The position numbers and the translations under genes are program-made. Positions 23,713-34,618 of a stretch of DNA of 36,902 nucleotides are shown here, in pieces. The stretch's first letter is position 1, and each line of letters starts with the position of its first letter. The notes under the pieces were generated by a model. The model had not been told where the DNA came from. It made no database searches and saw nothing but the letters and a program-made list of their open reading frames with translations. Origin of the DNA: Neisseria sp. (GTDB lineage Bacteria > Pseudomonadota > Gammaproteobacteria > Burkholderiales > Neisseriaceae); contig NZ_JAUMZU010000023.1 in assembly GCF_030527965.1 (NCBI RefSeq), forward strand, positions 1-36,902, read 5' to 3'.

Positions 23713-26100
23713 ATGTCTGAAAATTACGTTATCTGGTTTGAAAACCTGCGTATGACCGACGTGGAAAGCGTTGGCGGTAAAAATGCCTCTTTGGGCGAAA
23801 TGATCAGTCAGCTTACGGAAAAAGGCGTTCGTGTTCCGGGCGGTTTTGCAACGACGGCGGAAGCATACCGCGCATTCTTGGCGCACAACGGGCTGAACGA
23901 GCGTATTTCCGCTGCCTTGGCTGCTTTGGATGTGGAAGACGTTACCGAATTGGCGCGGGTGGGTAAAGACATCCGCCAATGGATTTTGGATACGCCGTTT
24001 CCCGAGCAATTAGATAAAGAAATCGAAACGGCATGGAATAAAATGGTGGCCGACGCGGGCACCGACCAGATTTCGGTTGCCGTACGCTCCTCGGCCACGG
24101 CGGAAGATCTGCCGGATGCCTCTTTTGCCGGTCAACAAGAAACTTTCTTGAATATTAATGGCTTGGATAATGTTAAAGAAGCGATGCACCATGTGTTTGC
24201 TTCTCTTTATAACGATCGCGCCATCTCTTATCGGGTACACAAAGGCTTTGCCCACGATATCGTTGCCTTGTCGGCAGGTGTGCAGCGCATGGTTCGCTCC
24301 GATAGCGGAGCCGCCGGTGTGATGTTCTCGATTGATACCGAATCCGGCTTTGAAGATGTTGTATTTGTTACGTCTTCTTATGGCTTAGGTGAAACAGTTG
24401 TGCAAGGCGCGGTTAACCCCGATGAGTTTTATGTGCATAAGCCTACGCTGAAAGCAGGTAAGCCGGCAATTCTGCGCAAAACAATGGGTTCCAAACTCAT
24501 CAAAATGACCTTTACCGACAGCGCACAAGCCGGTAAATCAGTGCAAACGGTAGACGTGCCCGAAGCCGATCGCAAACGTTTTTCCATTACCAGCGAAGAA
24601 ATTACCGAATTGGCTAAATATGCGCTGACTATTGAAGAGCATTATGGACGCCCGATGGACATCGAATGGGGCAGAGACGGTTTGGATGGCAAACTGTATA
24701 TTCTGCAGGCTCGTCCGGAAACTGTGAAATCGCAAGAAGCGGGCAGCCGTGTATTGCGCCGTTACAATATCAGCAATAAAGGCGCAGTTTTATGCGAGGG
24801 TCGTGCCATCGGCCAGAAAGTAGGCCAAGGTAAAGTGCGTTTGGTTAAAGATGCGTCGCAGATGGATGTGGTTCAGGTGGGAGACATTCTGGTTACCGAT
24901 ATGACCGACCCGGATTGGGAGCCGGTAATGAAACGGGCTTCGGCCATCGTTACTAATCGAGGTGGCCGTACTTGCCACGCTGCGATTATCGCGCGTGAAT
25001 TGGGTATTCCCGCTGTTGTGGGTTGCGGCAACGCATCCGAATTGTTGCAGGAAGAGCAGGAAGTTACCGTATCTTGCGCGGAAGGCGATACCGGTTTGAT
25101 TTACGAAGGTCTGGCTAATGTTGAAGTAAGCGAAATTCCGCTTGATAACATGCCCGAGCCGCCTACTAAAATTATGATGAACGTGGGCAATCCCGAATTG
25201 GCCTTCTCGTTCTCCGGTTTGCCGAGCGAAGGCATCGGTTTGGCGCGCATGGAATTTATCATCAACCGCCAGATCGGTATTCACCCGAAAGCCCTGCTGG
25301 AGTTTGACCGTCAAGATACCGATATCAAAGCGGAAATCACAGATCGCATCGCAGGCTACGCCTCGCCGGTTGATTTTTATGTAGATAAAATCGCCGAAGG
25401 GGTGGCAACATTGGCGGCATCGGTTTATCCGCGTAAAGTCATTGTGCGCATGTCTGATTTCAAATCCAACGAATATGCGGGCTTAATCGGCGGCAACCGT
25501 TACGAGCCACATGAAGAAAATCCCATGTTGGGCTTCCGCGGCGCGGCGCGTTATGTGTCTGACGATTTCAAAGAATGCTTTGCTTTGGAATGTAAGGCGT
25601 TGAAATATGTGCGCGACGAAATGGGTCTGACCAATGTGGAAATCATGATTCCGTTTGTGCGCACGTTGAGCGAAGCCGAGCAAGTGGTTAAGGCTTTGAA
25701 AGAGAACGGTCTGGAGCGTGGTAAAAACGGCTTGCGTCTAATTATGATGTGCGAAGTGCCGAGCAATGCTTTGTTGGCCGAGCAGTTCTTGCAATATTTC
25801 GACGGCTTCTCCATCGGTTCCAACGATATGACCCAGCTTACTTTAGGCGTGGATCGCGATAGCGGCGGTTCGATTGCGGCTACGTTTGACGAGCGTAATG
25901 CTGCGGTTAAAGTGATGCTGCATCTGGCCATTTCAGCGTGCCGCAAACATAACAAATACGTTGGTATCTGCGGGCAAGGGCCTTCGGATCATAAAGATTT
26001 CGCCAAATGGTTGGTGGAAGAAGGCATCGGAAGCGTTTCGCTGAACCCCGATACCGTGATTGAAACTTGGCTGTATTTGGCTAATGAATTGAAGAAATAA
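23713..26100 (+). CDS. ppsA: Phosphoenolpyruvate synthase
   Basis: Converts pyruvate and ATP to PEP, AMP and phosphate for gluconeogenesis from pyruvate or lactate, a central route in Neisseria. The 795-residue protein has an N-terminal ATP-grasp domain with [11 protein letters not shown] (about 20-30) and [20 protein letters not shown]. The swivelling phosphohistidine domain carries His422 in [14 protein letters not shown]. The C-terminal PEP/pyruvate TIM barrel contains [18 protein letters not shown] and the acid/base Cys753 in GICGQGPSD. The DUS at 26101 follows the stop directly. ppsR, encoded divergently, is expected to regulate it by phosphorylation. Confidence 0.98.
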   Translation: MSENYVIWFENLRMTDVESVGGKNASLGEMISQLTEKGVRVPGGFATTAEAYRAFLAHNGLNERISAALAALDVEDVTELARVGKDIRQWILDTPFPEQLDKEIETAWNKMVADAGTDQISVAVRSSATAEDLPDASFAGQQETFLNINGLDNVKEAMHHVFASLYNDRAISYRVHKGFAHDIVALSAGVQRMVRSDSGAAGVMFSIDTESGFEDVVFVTSSYGLGETVVQGAVNPDEFYVHKPTLKAGKPAILRKTMGSKLIKMTFTDSAQAGKSVQTVDVPEADRKRFSITSEEITELAKYALTIEEHYGRPMDIEWGRDGLDGKLYILQARPETVKSQEAGSRVLRRYNISNKGAVLCEGRAIGQKVGQGKVRLVKDASQMDVVQVGDILVTDMTDPDWEPVMKRASAIVTNRGGRTCHAAIIARELGIPAVVGCGNASELLQEEQEVTVSCAEGDTGLIYEGLANVEVSEIPLDNMPEPPTKIMMNVGNPELAFSFSGLPSEGIGLARMEFIINRQIGIHPKALLEFDRQDTDIKAEITDRIAGYASPVDFYVDKIAEGVATLAASVYPRKVIVRMSDFKSNEYAGLIGGNRYEPHEENPMLGFRGAARYVSDDFKECFALECKALKYVRDEMGLTNVEIMIPFVRTLSEAEQVVKALKENGLERGKNGLRLIMMCEVPSNALLAEQFLQYFDGFSIGSNDMTQLTLGVDRDSGGSIAATFDERNAAVKVMLHLAISACRKHNKYVGICGQGPSDHKDFAKWLVEEGIGSVSLNPDTVIETWLYLANELKK

Positions 26101-26110
26101 TGCCTGTCTG

Positions 26111-26150
26111 AAAAAAAGCGCCGCTTGAGAGATTAAGCGGCGCTTTTTTT
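26111..26150 (+). terminator. Strong terminator after ppsA
   Basis: AAAAAAAGCGCCGCTT (26111-26126) pairs with AAGCGGCGCTTTTTTT (26135-26150), an uninterrupted 16-bp stem with a GC core and T7. Fused to the preceding DUS (26101-26112), with a mutated DUS-like mirror after it. Confidence 0.95.
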
Positions 26151-26197
26151 CAGATAGACATTGACATGATTCGGATTTTTTATGTGGTTATTAGTAA

Positions 26198-26234
26198 AAC
26201 ACCCTTCAGCATCATGAAAATGCTAAAGGGTGTT
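26198..26234 (-). terminator. Hairpin downstream of tRNA-Leu genes
   Basis: AACACCCTT-C-AGCAT (26198-26212) pairs with ATGCT-A-AAGGGTGTT (26220-26234), one mismatch in a 15-bp stem, 10 bases past the 3' end of the first tRNA-Leu on the minus strand, followed by TTTTA. Likely terminator of the tRNA pair. Confidence 0.7.
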
Positions 26235-26243
26235 ACAGGGAAT

Positions 26244-26328
26244 TGGTGCCCAGGGTCGGACTCGAACCGACACACCTTTCGGCGGGGGATTTTGAGTCCC
26301 CTGCGTCTACCAATTTCGCCACCTGGGC
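26244..26328 (-). tRNA. tRNA-Leu(CAA), copy 1
   Basis: Class II tRNA of 85 bases including encoded CCA. Acceptor stem GCCCAGG/CCTGGGC, anticodon stem GGGGA/TCCCC with loop CTCAAAA (anticodon CAA, reads UUG), a long variable arm, and TTCGAGT in the T loop. It is the downstream member of a tandem pair and differs from copy 2 mainly at one acceptor base pair (A-T here, G-C there). Confidence 0.96.
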
Positions 26329-26382
26329 GGGATAAACTATTTTTGTGGCTGGAACCGATTTGATTTATCGGCTATTGCTATC

Positions 26383-26467
26383 TGGTGCCCGGGGTCGGAC
26401 TCGAACCGACACACCTTTCGGCGGGGGATTTTGAGTCCCCTGCGTCTACCAATTTCGCCACCCGGGC
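26383..26467 (-). tRNA. tRNA-Leu(CAA), copy 2
   Basis: An 85-base class II tRNA nearly identical to copy 1, with acceptor stem GCCCGGG/CCCGGGC and the same CAA anticodon loop. It lies 54 bases upstream of copy 1 in transcription order, so the two are likely one transcript. The single acceptor-stem pair change is compensated on both sides, so both copies should fold and function. Confidence 0.96.
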
Positions 26468-26639
26468 TGGAGAAGTTGGCTATTATAGCAGCTAAATAAA
26501 TCTTGTAAACCATTACGATTGGTTTGATAAGCTTGCTTATGCAAGTTTTTGATTCACCTTAAAACATTTTATAAACACATAATGATGGGAAAACGCGGTA
26601 ATATATAAAGCTTCCAATCTTTTTAAAAGTAGATGAATC

Positions 26640-27248
26640 ATGAGGCTGCTGACACTGGGTTTGGCATTCATATTGGCACTTTCTGCCTGTTCGCAGAAAA
26701 ATGCAAACGAGCAGGCCGTTCAATCGGTTGCGTCTGTTTTTCAAGGCAGTGATATTAGCCGAGACAATATCGGTGGGAATTTTACGTTGACCGCGGATAA
26801 TCACAAGCCTTTCGATATGGCAAGCTTACATGGGAAGGTGGTGATTCTGACTTTCGGATTTACCCATTGCCCTGACGTATGCCCAACGGAATTGGCCGGC
26901 TACGCTGATGTGATGAAGCAATTGGGCGAGCAAAGTAAGAATGTGGCCGTGGTATTTGTGAGTGTTGATCCAGAGCGGGATACACCTGAATTGGTGGGTA
27001 AATATGCACGGTTGTTTGACGAGCGATTCATCGGATTGTCTGCGGCAAACGGGCAAGATGTTGCGGCCGTGCAGAAGCTTTATCGTGTTACGGCCAGGAA
27101 AATAAAAGGAAAAACAGCCGATGATTATACGGTAGAGCATACTGCCGGAACATATTTACTGGATAAAAACGGCCGGGCGGTGGTGTTTGAGCCTTTTGGC
27201 AAAACGGCCACGGAAATCGCCGATGATGTAAAAACCTTGTTAAAATGA
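26640..27248 (+). CDS. SCO1/SenC family lipoprotein
   Basis: A periplasmic copper-binding thioredoxin-fold protein of the type that helps build the CuA site of cytochrome oxidases or handles thiol/copper redox stress. The 202-residue protein has a signal peptide with lipobox LSAC (Cys17), then the SCO motif FTHCPDVCP with copper ligands Cys77 and Cys81, VSVDPERDTPELVGKY, and the third ligand His167 in YTVEHTAGTYLLD. No oxidase genes are nearby, so its partner is unknown; neisserial Sco has been linked to oxidative-stress resistance (from memory). A DUS lies downstream before hisG. Confidence 0.93.
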   Translation: MRLLTLGLAFILALSACSQKNANEQAVQSVASVFQGSDISRDNIGGNFTLTADNHKPFDMASLHGKVVILTFGFTHCPDVCPTELAGYADVMKQLGEQSKNVAVVFVSVDPERDTPELVGKYARLFDERFIGLSAANGQDVAAVQKLYRVTARKIKGKTADDYTVEHTAGTYLLDKNGRAVVFEPFGKTATEIADDVKTLLK

Positions 27249-27299
27249 GGTTGAACCGGGTCTGTCTTTTTCAGACAGGCTTCTTTTATGGAAAACTAT

Positions 27300-27956
27300 A
27301 TGCAAGATACAAACTTAACCATTGCCTTATCCAAGGGCCGTATTTTTGAAGAAACGCTGCCGCTTTTGGCGGCTGCCGGAATCGTTCCCGTTGAAGATCC
27401 TGAGGAATCGAGGAAGCTGATTATCGGCACAAATCATCCGGAAATCCGGCTTGTTATCGTACGCGCGAGCGATGTGCCGACTTATGTGCAATACGGTGCG
27501 GCGGATTTCGGTATTGCGGGAAAGGATGTGTTAATCGAGCATGGCGGAGAAGGGCTGTATCAGCCGTTGGATTTGAAGATTGCTCGGTGCCGTATGATGG
27601 TGGCCGTGCCTAAAGGTGTGGATTATGCATCGGTATCGCGACCGGGGCAGCGCTTGCGTGTGGCAACCAAATATCCGGGTATCGCGGCCGAGCATTTTGC
27701 GGCAAAGGGTGTGCATGTTGATTTGATTAAGCTTTACGGCTCTATGGAGCTGGCACCGCTGGTTGGGCTTTCTGATGCGATTGTCGATTTGGTGTCAAGC
27801 GGTAATACTTTGCGGGCCAATCATCTGGAAGCGGTAGAGCATATTGTGGATATTTCAAGCCGCTTGGTGGTGAATAAAGCGGCTTTGAAGATGAAATATG
27901 CCTTAATCGAACCGATTATCGGTGCTTTTGCCGAGGTGGTAAACGGCGAGAAGTAG
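27300..27956 (+). CDS. hisG: ATP phosphoribosyltransferase, short form
   Basis: First enzyme of histidine biosynthesis (ATP + PRPP). At 218 residues this is the short HisG form, which needs the regulatory subunit HisZ encoded elsewhere. Signatures are [18 protein letters not shown] at the N-terminus, [14 protein letters not shown] (about 66-79), and the PRPP-binding region [22 protein letters not shown] (about 154-175). The start at 27300 ([10 protein letters not shown]) fits relatives; an ATG four codons earlier is also in frame and cannot be excluded. A reverse DUS lies upstream. The NYN gene and hisD follow on the same strand. Confidence 0.97.
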   Translation: MQDTNLTIALSKGRIFEETLPLLAAAGIVPVEDPEESRKLIIGTNHPEIRLVIVRASDVPTYVQYGAADFGIAGKDVLIEHGGEGLYQPLDLKIARCRMMVAVPKGVDYASVSRPGQRLRVATKYPGIAAEHFAAKGVHVDLIKLYGSMELAPLVGLSDAIVDLVSSGNTLRANHLEAVEHIVDISSRLVVNKAALKMKYALIEPIIGAFAEVVNGEK

Positions 27957-28113
27957 GCCGACCGAAAAAGCCGAGCTTTATTGACATTGTCAGCGTGTAA
28001 CCTGTTATCAAGGGTGCCGGCATCAGTGCGGTGGAAAGACACTATTTCGCATTTTGATTTTCAAATGGATTGAAGCCTGTCTGAAAATACAATCTATTCA
28101 TGATAAACAAGCT

Positions 28114-29331
28114 ATGAATATTACATCAGATAAAAAACTTGCCGTTCTCATCGACGCCGATAATGCGCCGGCCGATATTATCGACCGCCTGCTGGAAGAA
28201 ATCGCGAAATACGGCATCGCCAGTGTGAAACGCATCTATGGCGACTGGAGCCACGGTCTCAACAAATGGAAAGCGGCGCTGCTTCCGCATGCCATCATTC
28301 CCGTTCAACAGTTTGCCTACACCAAAGGCAAAAACGCTACCGATATGGCGCTGGTTATTGACGCGATGGACTTGCTTTACAGTGGCAATTTTGACGGTTT
28401 CTGCATCGTTTCCAGTGACAGCGATTTTACCCGCCTTGCCAGCCGCCTGCGTGAAAGCGGTCTTACAGTGTATGGTTTTGGCGAGAAGAAAACGCCCGAG
28501 GCTTTCCGCAAAGCTTGTGACAAATTTATCTATACCGAAATTTTCCGCCCTGAAAAGGCAACGGCCGAAAAGAATAAAAATAACGGTAAAACCAAGCCGG
28601 CTGCGGAATCAGGCAATTCAACCTTCGATGCCGCAACCTTGATTAAACGTGCCGTGCGTGAAAATGCCGATGATTTGGGCTGGGCGAATTTAGGGCCGAT
28701 CGGCAGTTATATCAACAAAATCAATCCTGATTTTGACCCGCGCCTTTATGGTTACAGCAAACTTTCAGAGTTGATCAAATCATTCGATTTATTTGAGTCC
28801 CGCACCGATAACAATCAAGTGCAGGTTCGACGACGACCGATTGCCGAAAAAAGCGGTAAATTGGCCGATAACAAGGCGGAAGCGCAGAATGCTCAGCCAA
28901 GTGGGCAGTCAACTGTAACCGATGTTGTCTCTACTAATGCGCAGACAGGGCAGGTTGTCGAGCCAGCTGGCAAAAGTAAGCGTAATGTTCGCAAACCGCG
29001 CGCCGAGAGCTTAGAGAAGCCGGAAGCGGTGCCTCAATCTCAATCAGCAACGGCGGAAGAGGCGGTTAAGCCCAAAAATGGCGGCAGAGCTGTTTTTACC
29101 AAATTGATTCCGTTGGTGCAGCAGGCTGTTGATGCTGTTGCCGATGGCGAAGGTTGGGCGCGTTTGGGTGATGTATTGAAGCAGCTTGCGCCGAATGTTA
29201 ATCCGCACCAGTATGGTTTCGATACAGATCGTGCTTTGGTTCATGCTATTTATGCCGATTGGCTGGAAATTAAAAAAATAGGGCGCGGTGAGCGAGTGCG
29301 TGTCAATAAACGGTTTGTCAGCAAAGATTGA
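28114..29331 (+). CDS. NYN-domain (PIN-like) nuclease with OST-HTH/LOTUS domains
   Basis: A 405-residue protein. Residues about 8-150 form a NYN domain: KLAVLIDADNAPADIIDRLLEEI, GKNATDMALVIDAMDLLYSG and FCIVSSDSDFTRLASRLRESG carry the conserved Asp residues expected of a metal-dependent RNase. Two OST-HTH (LOTUS) RNA-binding modules follow: one near 175-245 (TLIKRAVRENADDLGWANLGPIG ... YGYSKLSELI) and one at the C-terminus (LIPLVQQAVDAVADGEGWARLGDVLKQLAPN). A Lys/Pro/Gln-rich linker separates them. The start at 28114 begins MNITSDKK; upstream frame is not supported. It lies between hisG and hisD. RNA degradation is the expected activity; the target is unknown. Confidence 0.9.
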   Translation: MNITSDKKLAVLIDADNAPADIIDRLLEEIAKYGIASVKRIYGDWSHGLNKWKAALLPHAIIPVQQFAYTKGKNATDMALVIDAMDLLYSGNFDGFCIVSSDSDFTRLASRLRESGLTVYGFGEKKTPEAFRKACDKFIYTEIFRPEKATAEKNKNNGKTKPAAESGNSTFDAATLIKRAVRENADDLGWANLGPIGSYINKINPDFDPRLYGYSKLSELIKSFDLFESRTDNNQVQVRRRPIAEKSGKLADNKAEAQNAQPSGQSTVTDVVSTNAQTGQVVEPAGKSKRNVRKPRAESLEKPEAVPQSQSATAEEAVKPKNGGRAVFTKLIPLVQQAVDAVADGEGWARLGDVLKQLAPNVNPHQYGFDTDRALVHAIYADWLEIKKIGRGERVRVNKRFVSKD

Positions 29332-29419
29332 AGTATATTTTTAAAATATTATTATGGATATGCCGTTTTTCAGATAGGCCTGTCTGAAAAAATGAGATTC
29401 CAAACAGAAAGATTAAATC

Positions 29420-30712
29420 ATGAAATACTTAACCACCCAATCTCCAGATTTTCAATCCGAGTTGCAAAGCCTGCTTGCCTTTGAAACCGCACAAGACCCG
29501 AAAGTCGACCAAATTGTTGCTGATATTTGCGCCGACGTGCAAAAACGCGGCGATGCGGCGGTTATCGAATACAGCAACCGGTTCGACGGTACATCTGCTC
29601 AGACGATGGCCGATTTGACTTTGAGCCAAGACGAATTGAAAGCTGCTTTCGATAAGCTGCCCGAAAACGTGCAGAAGGCTTTGCAAACCGCTGCGGCACG
29701 CGTGGAAAGCTATCATCAGCGTCAAAAAATGGAATCGTGGAGCTATACTGATGACGACGGCACGTTGCTTGGCCAACAAATCACGCCGCTGGATCGGGTT
29801 GGCATTTATGTGCCCGGTGGCAAAGCGGCGTATCCCAGCTCGGTGATTATGAATGCCATGCCTGCGCATGTGGCGGGCGTGCCTGAAATCATCATGGTAG
29901 TGCCGACGCCCAAAGGCGAGCGCAACGATATTGTATTGGCGGCGGCGTATGTGGCCGGTGTTACCAAAGCGTTTACCATCGGTGGTGCGCAGGCTGTGGC
30001 TGCATTGGCTTATGGTACGGCAACCGTGCCGCAGGTGGATAAAATCACCGGCCCGGGCAATGCTTTCGTTGCGGCGGCCAAGCGTCGCGTGTTCGGTGTG
30101 GTCGGTATTGATATGGTAGCGGGGCCGTCGGAAATTCTGGTGATTGCCGACGGTAGCACTCCAGCCGATTGGGTGGCGATGGATTTGTTTAGCCAAGCGG
30201 AACACGATGAAATCGCGCAAGCGATTCTAATCGCAACTTCGCAGCAATATCTCGACGAAGTGCAAGCAGCTATGGATAAATTGATTGAAGAAATGCCGCG
30301 CCGAGCCATTATTGAAGCTTCATTAAGCAATCGGGGCGCGTTTATTCTGGCAAAAGACTTGGATGAGGCTTGCCAAATCGCCAATTATATTGCGCCCGAG
30401 CACTTGGAATTATCAGTAGAAAATGCTGAATTATGGGCGCAGAAAATCCGCCATGCAGGTGCGATTTTTATGGGGCGTTACACCAGCGAGAGTTTGGGCG
30501 ATTACTGCGCCGGGCCGAATCATGTTTTGCCAACCAGCCGTACCGCGCGTTTTTCTTCGCCATTGGGAACGTATGATTTCCAAAAACGCAGCAGCCTGAT
30601 TCAGGTTTCCGAAGCAGGTGCGCAAAAACTGGGTCGAATCGCCAGTGTGTTGGCGCATGGCGAAAGTCTGACGGCTCATGCCCGTGCAGCGGAGTTTAGG
30701 CTGAAGGATTAA
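29420..30712 (+). CDS. hisD: Histidinol dehydrogenase
   Basis: Last step of histidine synthesis, two NAD-dependent oxidations of histidinol to histidine, using zinc. The 430-residue protein has the family signature [35 protein letters not shown] (about 230-265) with catalytic His/Glu, [11 protein letters not shown], and [16 protein letters not shown] near the C-terminus. The N-terminus [15 protein letters not shown] is typical. A DUS pair lies upstream (29369-29388) and a further DUS downstream. hisC and hisB are not next; convergent murA follows. Confidence 0.98.
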   Translation: MKYLTTQSPDFQSELQSLLAFETAQDPKVDQIVADICADVQKRGDAAVIEYSNRFDGTSAQTMADLTLSQDELKAAFDKLPENVQKALQTAAARVESYHQRQKMESWSYTDDDGTLLGQQITPLDRVGIYVPGGKAAYPSSVIMNAMPAHVAGVPEIIMVVPTPKGERNDIVLAAAYVAGVTKAFTIGGAQAVAALAYGTATVPQVDKITGPGNAFVAAAKRRVFGVVGIDMVAGPSEILVIADGSTPADWVAMDLFSQAEHDEIAQAILIATSQQYLDEVQAAMDKLIEEMPRRAIIEASLSNRGAFILAKDLDEACQIANYIAPEHLELSVENAELWAQKIRHAGAIFMGRYTSESLGDYCAGPNHVLPTSRTARFSSPLGTYDFQKRSSLIQVSEAGAQKLGRIASVLAHGESLTAHARAAEFRLKD

Positions 30713-30865
30713 TCTGAGAATTTGATGTAATGGCATTCTCGGTTTTACATGGAATCCAAATGCCTGTCTGAAAGAGATGGTAATATTTTTGTGAAAGCCA
30801 TCCTTTTAGGGTACAGCCTTGCCTATTTTTGAACTAGGTAAAACGGGGCTAAGCTAATGCAATAA

Positions 30866-30893
30866 TGCCTGTCTGAAAATTTTCAGACAGGCA
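30866..30893. terminator. DUS-pair terminator between hisD and murA
   Basis: TGCCTGTCTGAA (30866-30877) and TTCAGACAGGCA (30882-30893) form a 12-bp stem with a 4-base loop, between convergent genes. Another DUS is at 30761-30772. The rest of 30713-30939 holds no ORF. Confidence 0.9.
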
Positions 30894-30939
30894 TTCGTTA
30901 TTTAGAGTCGGGCTCTTCTATAAAAGATTGAATCGGGTT

Positions 30940-32307
<1,368 letters not shown>

Positions 32308-32316
32308 TTACCCGGG

Positions 32317-32589
32317 TTAGCCGGCGGTTTTCAAAATATCAAGGTAGGATTGGAGATGTGCTTTCAAATCATTGGCATCAATCCATTCTCCTTGTTGCCT
32401 TTCGGCGAACGTGCCGTTTTGCAAGTCGGTAACCAACGCATCGAACGTGCCGTTTTCATTGACTGCCATTTCCAGGAAATAGCGGTGGTTGCTTTGAGAG
32501 AGGTAAATCGAATCGGCTGTTTCTTTAAACGGAATGCCTTTGGTTTGCAAATGAATAATGAAAGCCTGTAGGAAAGTTCTTTTATTCAT
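32317..32589 (-). CDS. Hypothetical protein between ibaG and murA, 90 residues
   Basis: Not recognised. The product MNKRTFLQAFIIHLQTKG contains YFLEMAVNENGTFDALVTDLQNGTF and ends KAHLQSYLDILKTAG; a small alpha/beta protein is likely, without signal or membrane segment. The start at 32589 has GAGGAG 6 bases upstream; a TTG one codon earlier is less likely. The stop of ibaG lies only 15 bases upstream, so the two are one operon, presumably with murA. Confidence 0.75.
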   Translation of the reverse strand: MNKRTFLQAFIIHLQTKGIPFKETADSIYLSQSNHRYFLEMAVNENGTFDALVTDLQNGTFAERQQGEWIDANDLKAHLQSYLDILKTAG

Positions 32590-32604
32590 CAATCGCTCCT
32601 CATT

Positions 32605-32853
32605 TTAATTGCCTTTGGCCGCCCACTCTTCGGGTGTGGCGGCGGTTTGGATTGAGAGGGCGTGCAATTCGTTAGATGCCAGCTTTTCAGACAGGCCGTC
32701 TTTAATCATCCGGTGCCGCGCCAAACGGGCTTTGCCTGCAAAATCTTCGGATACGATAACGGCAAAAAAGTGATGGCCGTCGCCTTCCACTTCGATATGT
32801 TGGCAATCGGCGATGTCGGCAATCATTTGACGGACTTGTTCGGGTGTCAGCAT
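32605..32853 (-). CDS. ibaG: BolA family protein IbaG/YrbA-type
   Basis: An 82-residue BolA-like protein that, with monothiol glutaredoxin, can coordinate a [2Fe-2S] cluster and is linked to acid stress. It begins MLTPEQVRQMIADIADCQHIEVEGDG and contains DGHHFFAVIVSEDFAGKARLARHRM and the typical KLASNELHALSIQTATPEEW region (here KLASNELHALSIQ). The start at 32853 has AGGA 6 bases upstream; the open frame extends 10 codons further without support. In E. coli ibaG directly precedes murA; here one hypothetical gene lies between. A GG-variant DUS is embedded in the gene at 32686-32697. Symbol is by context. Confidence 0.9.
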   Translation of the reverse strand: MLTPEQVRQMIADIADCQHIEVEGDGHHFFAVIVSEDFAGKARLARHRMIKDGLSEKLASNELHALSIQTAATPEEWAAKGN

Positions 32854-32921
32854 TGTGTTTCCTTTAGTTTTGAATTTTTCCATATTATAAAACAGATGGT
32901 CGGTTTGGGGCGGCCTTATTG

Positions 32922-32927
32922 TATAAT
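32922..32927 (+). promoter_or_regulatory. -10 element for ftsEX
   Basis: A consensus TATAAT 41 bases before the ftsE start; the -35 region near 32899-32904 is poor. The same short spacer must carry the promoter for ibaG on the other strand. Confidence 0.45.
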
Positions 32928-32967
32928 CGACCGAATATTGGTTTAAATACTCTTACAGAAGGCTATC

Positions 32968-33618
32968 ATGATTCGGTTTGAACAAGTTTCCAAAATTTAT
33001 CCGGGTGGTTTTTCTGCGATTAAGAATCTGAGTTTTCAGATTAAAAAAGGCGAAATGATTTTTCTGGCCGGCCATTCCGGTGCGGGAAAGTCGACGGTGC
33101 TTAAGCTGATTGCCGGCATTACCAAGCCGACCGAGGGCAAGGTGTGGATGAACAATCAGAATATCGGCGACCTTTCCGATAACCAGCTTGGTTTTTTGCG
33201 CCAGCATATCGGCATTGTTTTCCAAGACCACAAAATTTTATATGACCGCAATGTGCTGCAAAACGTGATATTGCCGTTGCGAATCACCGGCTATGATGCC
33301 AAAACGGCTGAAAAACGGGCGATGGTTGCGATAGAGAAGGTCGGTTTGTCGGGTAAGGAAAAAGCAGATCCGATTACCATGTCGGGCGGGGAGCAGCAGC
33401 GTTTGTGCATCGCCCGTGCGGTGGTGCACCAGCCTAGCCTGCTGATTGCCGACGAGCCTTCCGCCAATCTCGACCGGGCTTACGCTTTGGACATTATGGA
33501 ATTGTTTAAAACGTTTCATGAAGCCGGAACAACGGTCATCGTGGCGGCGCATGATGAAAGCCTGATGGCGGATTACGGCCATCGGATTCTGCGCTTGCAG
33601 CAAGGGAGGTTTGCATAA
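32968..33618 (+). CDS. ftsE: Cell-division ABC ATPase FtsE
   Basis: FtsE with FtsX couples septal ring assembly to activation of peptidoglycan hydrolases through the membrane. The 216-residue protein starts MIRFEQVSKIYPGGFSAI and has Walker A GHSGAGKST (35-43), signature SGGEQQRLCIARAV and Walker B LLIADEPSANLD, the FtsE-specific sequence. The stop overlaps the ftsX start by one base (TAATG), so the two are translationally coupled. Confidence 0.97.
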   Translation: MIRFEQVSKIYPGGFSAIKNLSFQIKKGEMIFLAGHSGAGKSTVLKLIAGITKPTEGKVWMNNQNIGDLSDNQLGFLRQHIGIVFQDHKILYDRNVLQNVILPLRITGYDAKTAEKRAMVAIEKVGLSGKEKADPITMSGGEQQRLCIARAVVHQPSLLIADEPSANLDRAYALDIMELFKTFHEAGTTVIVAAHDESLMADYGHRILRLQQGRFA

Positions 33619-34541
33619 TGGGCATGAAACATTATTTTTCGCTGCATGCGGAATCGGCAAAAAGCGCAGCGGTGCAGTTTGTGCGCCAGCCTTTGGGCAT
33701 GTTTCTGATTTTGGTGATGCTTTCAATCGCCATGACATTGCCGTTGTCGCTTTATTTGGGCGTTCAGAGCGCGCAGGCTTTGGTTGGCAAGATGAATGAA
33801 GCGACTCAGATTACGCTTTATATGGAATCCGGTGCCGAGGCGAGTGATGACGATGAGGTTCGCAAATTGCTTTCACAAGATAAACGGATTGAGAAATATG
33901 AGTTTGTCGGCAAACAGCAGGGTTTGGAAGAATTGCAAAAAAGCATGGGGCGTCAGGATTTGGTTTCCATGCTGGATGAAAACCCTTTGCCCGATGTGTT
34001 TATCGTTACGCCGCAAGGGCATCCGGCACCCGATGAAATGAGGGCTTTGCAGCATGATTTGGACGAGCTGCCTATGGTAGAAAGCGCGCAGCTTGATGCC
34101 GAATGGATGCAGACTTTATATCAGGTAAACGATTTTGTGCGGAAAATATTTTATTTTCTAGCCATAACGCTGAGCTTGGCTTTTGTGTTGGTGGCGCACA
34201 ATACCATCCGTTTGCAGATACTGAGCCGTAAAGAAGAAATTGAGATTACCAAACTTTTAGGCGCGCCATCATCGTTTATCCGCCGGCCTTTTCTTTATCA
34301 GGCGGCTTGGCAGAGCTTGTTGGCAACCGGCGTGAGCCTTGCGCTGTGCGCTTGGCTGATGAGCGCAACCCGGCCTTTGGTCAACCAAATATTCAAGCCT
34401 TATGGGTTGAATGTGGATTGGCGTTTTTTTACTTTTCCAGAGATTTTGTTGGTATTGTTGGTGGTTACCGCTTTGGGTATGGGCGGTGCTTGGCTGGCGA
34501 CGCAACAGCATTTGCTCGGATTTAAAGCGAAGAAATCGTAA
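33618..34541 (+). CDS. ftsX: Cell-division protein FtsX
   Basis: The membrane partner of FtsE. The 307-residue protein has a cytoplasmic N-terminus (HYFSLHAESAKSAAVQFVRQP), membrane segment 1 (about 30-55), a large periplasmic domain (ITLYMESGAEASDDDEVR ... NPLPDVFIVTP, about 60-165) and three C-terminal membrane segments (about 178-200, 226-246 and 265-295). The cytoplasmic loop ILSRKEEIEITKLLGAPSSFIRRPFLYQ precedes segment 3. GGGAGG lies 8 bases before the ATG at 33618; an ATG two codons later is possible. Confidence 0.96.
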   Translation: MGMKHYFSLHAESAKSAAVQFVRQPLGMFLILVMLSIAMTLPLSLYLGVQSAQALVGKMNEATQITLYMESGAEASDDDEVRKLLSQDKRIEKYEFVGKQQGLEELQKSMGRQDLVSMLDENPLPDVFIVTPQGHPAPDEMRALQHDLDELPMVESAQLDAEWMQTLYQVNDFVRKIFYFLAITLSLAFVLVAHNTIRLQILSRKEEIEITKLLGAPSSFIRRPFLYQAAWQSLLATGVSLALCAWLMSATRPLVNQIFKPYGLNVDWRFFTFPEILLVLLVVTALGMGGAWLATQQHLLGFKAKKS

Positions 34542-34558
34542 GGTTTGCGCATAACAAA

Positions 34559-34586
34559 TGCCTGTCTAAAACTTTTCAGACAGGCA
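34559..34586. terminator. DUS-pair terminator (one mismatch) between ftsX and trpD
   Basis: TGCCTGTCTAAA (34559-34570, one mismatch) pairs with TTCAGACAGGCA (34575-34586), between convergent genes. Confidence 0.75.
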
Positions 34587-34618
34587 TTTATGCTTTCATT
34601 TTACCTTTCAAACATGGC

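Noticed and set aside
26101..26160. CRISPR-like or other short repeat array around the DUS pairs
   Set aside because: Recurring words here are DUS and terminator stems, with irregular spacing and no spacers; no CRISPR array was seen anywhere in the window.
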